This document shows, one piece after another, positions 60,944 to 64,000 of a DNA stretch of 64,000 bases. The translations under genes were made by a program, and so were the position numbers. The DNA comes from Glycomyces sp040645615. Lineage in GTDB: Bacteria; Actinomycetota; Actinomycetes; Mycobacteriales; Micromonosporaceae. The stretch lies in NCBI RefSeq assembly GCF_040645615.1, contig NZ_JBEYYO010000020.1:47984-111983 (forward strand), given 5' to 3'. How positions within the stretch are numbered: position 1 is the stretch's first letter; the number at the start of each line of letters is the position of its first letter. The notes below the pieces were generated by a model. It made no database searches. It was not told where the DNA came from and saw only the letters and a program-made list of their open reading frames with translations.

Positions 60944-60962
60944 ATCCTATACGATATAGGAT
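60944..60962. repeat. AT-rich palindrome between convergent genes
   Basis: ATCCTATA-CGA-TATAGGAT, perfect 8-bp arms, preceded by CCTATATCATAT. This AT-rich island of about 30 bp in GC-rich DNA touches the M48 stop codon (TAA at 60963-60965). It looks like a regulator binding site but lies far from any start. Confidence 0.5.
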
Positions 60963-62003
60963 TTAAAGTCCGTCGCGGAACTTGCGCAGCAGCTTCGCGA
61001 GCGGGTCGGCGGTGGTCTCGAAGAGGTCCTTGTACGACTTCGCGGCGGCCTTGGCCTCGGCCGAGATCGAGGCGTCGCCGTCCTCGTCGCGCCTGGGGTA
61101 GTCACCGGCGAGGTAGTCGCGGTACTCCCCGTCGTCGATCCAGGACTTGAGGGCCGCGGCGCGGGCCACGGCGAAGTCGTGGCTGCGCTGCTCCAGCAGC
61201 ATGAGCTTGAGGAAGCTGTCCCGCAGGTCCCCGCCGGACTCGAACTCCTTGGCCTGCTCCAGGAACGCGGCGGTGTCCACGTCGTGGAGGTCGCCGCCGC
61301 CGGCCATCTTGGCCATGAAGCGCACGGCCGCGGCCGGGTCCTGGACCGCCAGCGCGCCCGCGCGGTCGGCCGAGAGCTCGGCCTTGCGGCTCCACTCGTA
61401 GAGCGCGGCGGTGATGACGCGGATGCCGACCACCCCGACGGGAATCCAGGAGACCGAGGTGGTCAGGCGCAGGAGGATCATCAGGAGGGTCCGGTAGAGG
61501 CCGTGCCCGGAGAGGGCGTGGCCGAGCTCGTGTGCGAGCAGGAACCGCAGCTCGGTCTCGTCGAGCAGGTCGAGCGAGCCGGAGTTGATCACGATCATCG
61601 GCTTGTCGATGCCGATGCACATGCCGCCGAGGTCGGGGTTGCGGGTGACGTAGAGGTCGGGGAGGTCTGCGGCGTCGAGGACCGCGCCGACGGAGAGGTA
61701 GGCCTCGTGGACGCGCGAGTACTGGTGGCGGTCGACGCGGATCGCCGAGCCCATGAGGCTCAGCTTGAGGGCCCGCTCGGTGATCATCCCGGAGAGCTTG
61801 CGGGTGACGAGGTCGAAGCCGCGCAGTTCCCGCAGGGCGACCAGGGCGCCGCGGTCGGCCGGGTGCTCCCAGGCGCGGGTCGATATGCCGCGCAGGAGGT
61901 TCGGCTCCCGGGAGGAGGATTCCCTGACTTCGACCGGTCCGGCCTCGTCCGGGGCCTGCTCGTCTCCGGTCTCGTCGTGCGCCGGTGGCTGCTCATCGCT
62001 CAT
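60963..62003 (-). CDS. M48-family zinc metallopeptidase, membrane-associated
   Basis: A 346-residue protein from ATG 62003. H158-E-x-x-H162 (LLAHELGHALSGHG) is the zinc-binding motif, the third ligand being in RKAELSADRAG (about 203-213). Two hydrophobic segments follow the motif (about 168-200). N-terminal 30 residues are acidic and Pro-rich. Members act in quality control of membrane or envelope proteins, like HtpX, but this one has fewer helices. No operon partner. Confidence 0.87.
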   Translation of the reverse strand: MSDEQPPAHDETGDEQAPDEAGPVEVRESSSREPNLLRGISTRAWEHPADRGALVALRELRGFDLVTRKLSGMITERALKLSLMGSAIRVDRHQYSRVHEAYLSVGAVLDAADLPDLYVTRNPDLGGMCIGIDKPMIVINSGSLDLLDETELRFLLAHELGHALSGHGLYRTLLMILLRLTTSVSWIPVGVVGIRVITAALYEWSRKAELSADRAGALAVQDPAAAVRFMAKMAGGGDLHDVDTAAFLEQAKEFESGGDLRDSFLKLMLLEQRSHDFAVARAAALKSWIDDGEYRDYLAGDYPRRDEDGDASISAEAKAAAKSYKDLFETTADPLAKLLRKFRDGL

Positions 62004-62406
62004 GCCCGCTCCTCACGGTTTGGCTCTGATGCAAGTGTGGCACGCCCACGCCAGTACGGCGACGCCTCGCCAGTGCCATGAACGCCGTCGGAGCGACGCG
62101 GATACGGAGTGTGAACGCGCGGTGGCGTCGGATTCGTTCGCTCGTAGGGTGTCGGCATAGCGGGCATTGCCGCCCACTTAGGGCAATATAACGAATCGGC
62201 GTCAACCGCGGGCGTGCCGCTTGACACTTGAGCGCTCAAGGACTACTCATTGATGTGGGTCAGCAATTCCGGGGCGTCGTGAAGAATCGTTTGGGGTGTT
62301 CTTGCGACGCCCCGTATCCATGCCCACGTTCGGTCTCCCCGCGCCCCGAACGGACCGACCGCCGGGTATCCTTGCGCTGGCGCGGTGCCGTGTGCGACCC
62401 CGCCGG
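62004..62406. other. Intergenic stretch with promoter, operator-like palindrome and hairpin
   Basis: 403 bp without a supported gene. It contains TTGACA at 62221-62226, then a perfect palindrome CTTGAGCGCTCAAG (62227-62240) as part of the 17-bp spacer before TACTCA (62244-62249), and a 9-bp stem GGGGCGTCG/CGACGCCCC at 62271-62313. The palindrome is of the kind TetR-family proteins bind. The next gene downstream is tRNA-Arg, so an unannotated small RNA or a relic promoter is possible. Confidence 0.45.
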
Positions 62407-62483
62407 GCCTCAGTAGCTCAGCTGGATAGAGCACCGGACTTCTAATCCGACGGTCGCAGGTTCGAATCCTGCCTGGGGCGCCA
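62407..62483 (+). tRNA. tRNA-Arg (TCT)
   Basis: Acceptor GCCTCAG/CTGGGGC, anticodon loop CTTCTAA (anticodon TCT), T-arm GCAGG-TTCGAAT-CCTGC, discriminator G and encoded CCA at 62481-62483. The first anticodon-stem pair is C-A. It reads AGA, a rare codon in such GC-rich genomes. Confidence 0.92.
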
Positions 62484-62561
62484 TCGGACCACTCTCCGAT
62501 TCACCGGTGCTTCCGGCGACATTGGACTCGACGCTTCCCACTCCCCGAAAGCGATCCGATC

Positions 62562-63143
62562 ATGGCCAGACTCCTTCCGACGCCCGTGTTCGGCTCGATC
62601 CGGTACCGCCACGGGGCCACGATGCACTCGGTGCTGGCGACCGCCGTGATCCTCGCGGTGCTGGCGTTCATCCCGAATTCCGAGGGCGACCTCAAGCCGT
62701 GGGTGCTGCCGTTCGCGGCCGTGGGTCTGGCGTTCTACCTGTACCCGCTGGTGCGGCGGACGAAGGTGGTGGCCACGAGCGCGGAAGGTGTCGAGCTTCA
62801 GACGTTCGTGGGTGCCCGGCGCACGTTCGTGGCCTGGCGGGACGTCGAGGCCGTGGTGCTGTGGAGGCAGCCGGGCGGCATGGCCAAGCAGACGTTCGTG
62901 GGCGTCGAGAGGACGCAGGACGCGCCGCCACTGCCGCGAGAGGCGAAGCAGGGCTTGGTGACCGTCAAGACCGACCCCGCCGCGCTTCCGCCCGGGATCA
63001 GCGCCAGACTCGCGAGCGCTTCGGTCCCCGCCGGAAGGATCGACCCCGGGGCCCTCGCCACCCTGATCGCCGCCGCGAGCGCCGAGGTCCCGGTGGTGGA
63101 CGCCCAGGATCCTATGTCCCCCAAGCAGGTTCGGCCTACCTGA
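62562..63143 (+). CDS. Small membrane protein with PH-like domain
   Basis: A 193-residue protein from ATG 62562. Helices at about 22-38 and 45-63 (WVLPFAAVGLAFYLYPLV), then a beta-rich domain with VVATSAEGVELQTFVGARRT and VAWRDVEAVVL, the bacterial PH-domain (DUF2581-like) pattern. Short C-terminal helix. No enzymatic motif; function unknown. It follows tRNA-Arg by 78 bp and converges with the MgtC-family gene. Confidence 0.7.
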   Translation: MARLLPTPVFGSIRYRHGATMHSVLATAVILAVLAFIPNSEGDLKPWVLPFAAVGLAFYLYPLVRRTKVVATSAEGVELQTFVGARRTFVAWRDVEAVVLWRQPGGMAKQTFVGVERTQDAPPLPREAKQGLVTVKTDPAALPPGISARLASASVPAGRIDPGALATLIAAASAEVPVVDAQDPMSPKQVRPT

Positions 63144-63169
63144 CGCCGAGGACGGCCGCTCGTCTGCGT

Positions 63170-63862
63170 TCAGAGGCCGCCGCCAGTGGTGTCCTCTTCT
63201 TTGAAGGTCGCGGTCAGGACCTTGGGTTCGCTGTTGAGGGACTCGGTGAGCTCGCGGACCGAGCCGCGCCCGGCGAGCATGATCTCGGTGGAGTGGGGGC
63301 CGTCGGGGGTCTCGGTGTCCTCGTCCTCGATCTCGACCACGTTGAAGCCCTTGGCGGTGCAGACGGCCAGCGCGGCGGTGAGGCCTTCGGAGTTGAGGTA
63401 GCGCAGGTGGAGGCGGCCGGTGTGCTTGGCGTGGCGGGAGATGGCGTTCTCGACGGGAGCGAGGCCCGCGACGACGATCAGGTGCATGGCGGTGACGGCG
63501 ACAGCGGCCCACGGCAGCCCCGCGGCGCACGCGATCGCGATGGCGGTGACCGACCAGATCGACGCTGCCGTGGTCATCCCGAAGACGAGATTGCGCCGAA
63601 AGAAGATGACGCCCGCACCGAGGAACCCGACCCCGGTCACGACCTGCGCGGCGATGCGCGCGGGGTCGACCCCGGGCGTGTTCGGATCGACCTCGGCGAA
63701 CCCGTAACGCCCGGCGAGCACGAACAGCGCGGCCCCGACGGCGATGAGCGCATGCGTGCGCATCCCGGCAGGCTTCCCCTGCCACTCCCGCTCAGCCCCG
63801 ATGACGAGCCCGAGAAGCAGGGCGAGCCCGAGAGGCGCAAGCTGCTGCAAGACCTGGTCCAT
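63170..63862 (-). CDS. MgtC/SapB family membrane protein
   Basis: A 230-residue protein from ATG 63862. The N-terminal membrane domain has the MgtC pattern (LGLVIGAEREWQGKPAGMRT, VVTGVGFLGAGVIF, TTAASIWSVTAIAIACAAG) in four or five helices, followed by an ACT-like soluble domain of about 85 residues. MgtC-type proteins are linked to growth at low Mg and to inhibition of ATP synthase in pathogens. Alone here, convergent with the PH-like gene. Confidence 0.9.
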   Translation of the reverse strand: MDQVLQQLAPLGLALLLGLVIGAEREWQGKPAGMRTHALIAVGAALFVLAGRYGFAEVDPNTPGVDPARIAAQVVTGVGFLGAGVIFFRRNLVFGMTTAASIWSVTAIAIACAAGLPWAAVAVTAMHLIVVAGLAPVENAISRHAKHTGRLHLRYLNSEGLTAALAVCTAKGFNVVEIEDEDTETPDGPHSTEIMLAGRGSVRELTESLNSEPKVLTATFKEEDTTGGGL

Positions 63863-63906
63863 GACGAACAGGAGTACCCGATCCGAAAGATGTGAACCCC
63901 ACTCAC

Positions 63907-64000
63907 AGGCGGCAGGCGGCAGGCGGCAGGCGGCAGGCGGCAGGCGGCAGGCGGCAGGCGGCAGGCGGCAGGCGGCAGGCGGCAGGCGGCAGGCGGCAGG
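63907..64000. repeat. Heptanucleotide tandem repeat (AGGCGGC)n at the window end
   Basis: At least 13 uninterrupted copies of the 7-bp unit run to the last base of the window. Different unit, same length, as the repeat at 36019-36121. Confidence 0.85.

Noticed and set aside
62442..63785. 447-residue minus-strand open frame starting in tRNA-Arg
   Set aside because: It overlaps the tRNA, runs antisense to the PH-like gene and out of frame with the MgtC-family gene, and is Arg/His/Gly-rich.

Overview
This 64 kb window is high-G+C actinobacterial chromosome. The evidence is the strong third-position GC bias, the many GTG starts, the gene orders eno-ftsB-DUF501-ppx and prfB-ftsE-ftsX-M23-smpB-ssrA, a Ku with a lysine-rich tail beside separate LigD-type polymerase and ligase genes, a MoxR-DUF58-DUF3488/transglutaminase cluster, and a Hanks kinase divergent from a PP2C phosphatase. 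The genus cannot be fixed from sequence alone. The window has one assembly gap (Ns at 36125-36219) and opens and closes inside a gene or repeat.

Layout. 1-3200: the 3' end of an AlgH-family gene, a membrane protein, and an ArsR-type regulator divergent from an MFS exporter across a near-perfect operator. 3200-8640 (minus strand): trans-translation (ssrA, smpB), the FtsEX divisome transporter with an M23 hydrolase, and release factor 2. 8750-17930: a PadR regulator, kinase and phosphatase, a TetR regulator and membrane protein with twin operators, a 163-bp palindromic element, the ppx-DUF501-ftsB-eno operon and a lipoprotein.

18181-32269: an integrated element of about 14 kb in tRNA-Glu(CTC), bounded by a 45-bp direct repeat of the tRNA 3' half. 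It has a tyrosine integrase at the right end and a MobF relaxase-helicase with a shortened N-terminus in the middle. On both sides of the relaxase lie AT-richer cargo genes that look like phage defence: a Shedu (DUF4263) nuclease, an HNH nuclease with a C-terminal membrane anchor, and a two-gene operon coding for a coiled-coil protein and a DUF4041/GIY-YIG protein. Several further genes have no recognised family. The coiled-coil/DUF4041 operon is one of two best candidates for an undescribed system.

32300-36000: NHEJ genes (ligase and polymerase divergent from ku), then small ORFs, a heptanucleotide repeat and the gap. 36220-42900: a GT-B-like protein and a minus-strand operon of two large STAND/AAA ATPases separated by a QueD/PTPS-like protein with altered active-site residues, the second unusual system. 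43000-46000: a TetR regulator that probably controls itself and an NAD-dependent epimerase through matching operators, and three small genes. 46000-53400: the transglutaminase/DUF58/MoxR/fibronectin-III operon. 53700-64000: a DUF1611 protein, cysG, a class A penicillin-binding protein, SURF1, an M20 peptidase, an M48 peptidase, tRNA-Arg(TCT), a small membrane protein, an MgtC-family protein and a second heptanucleotide repeat at the window end.
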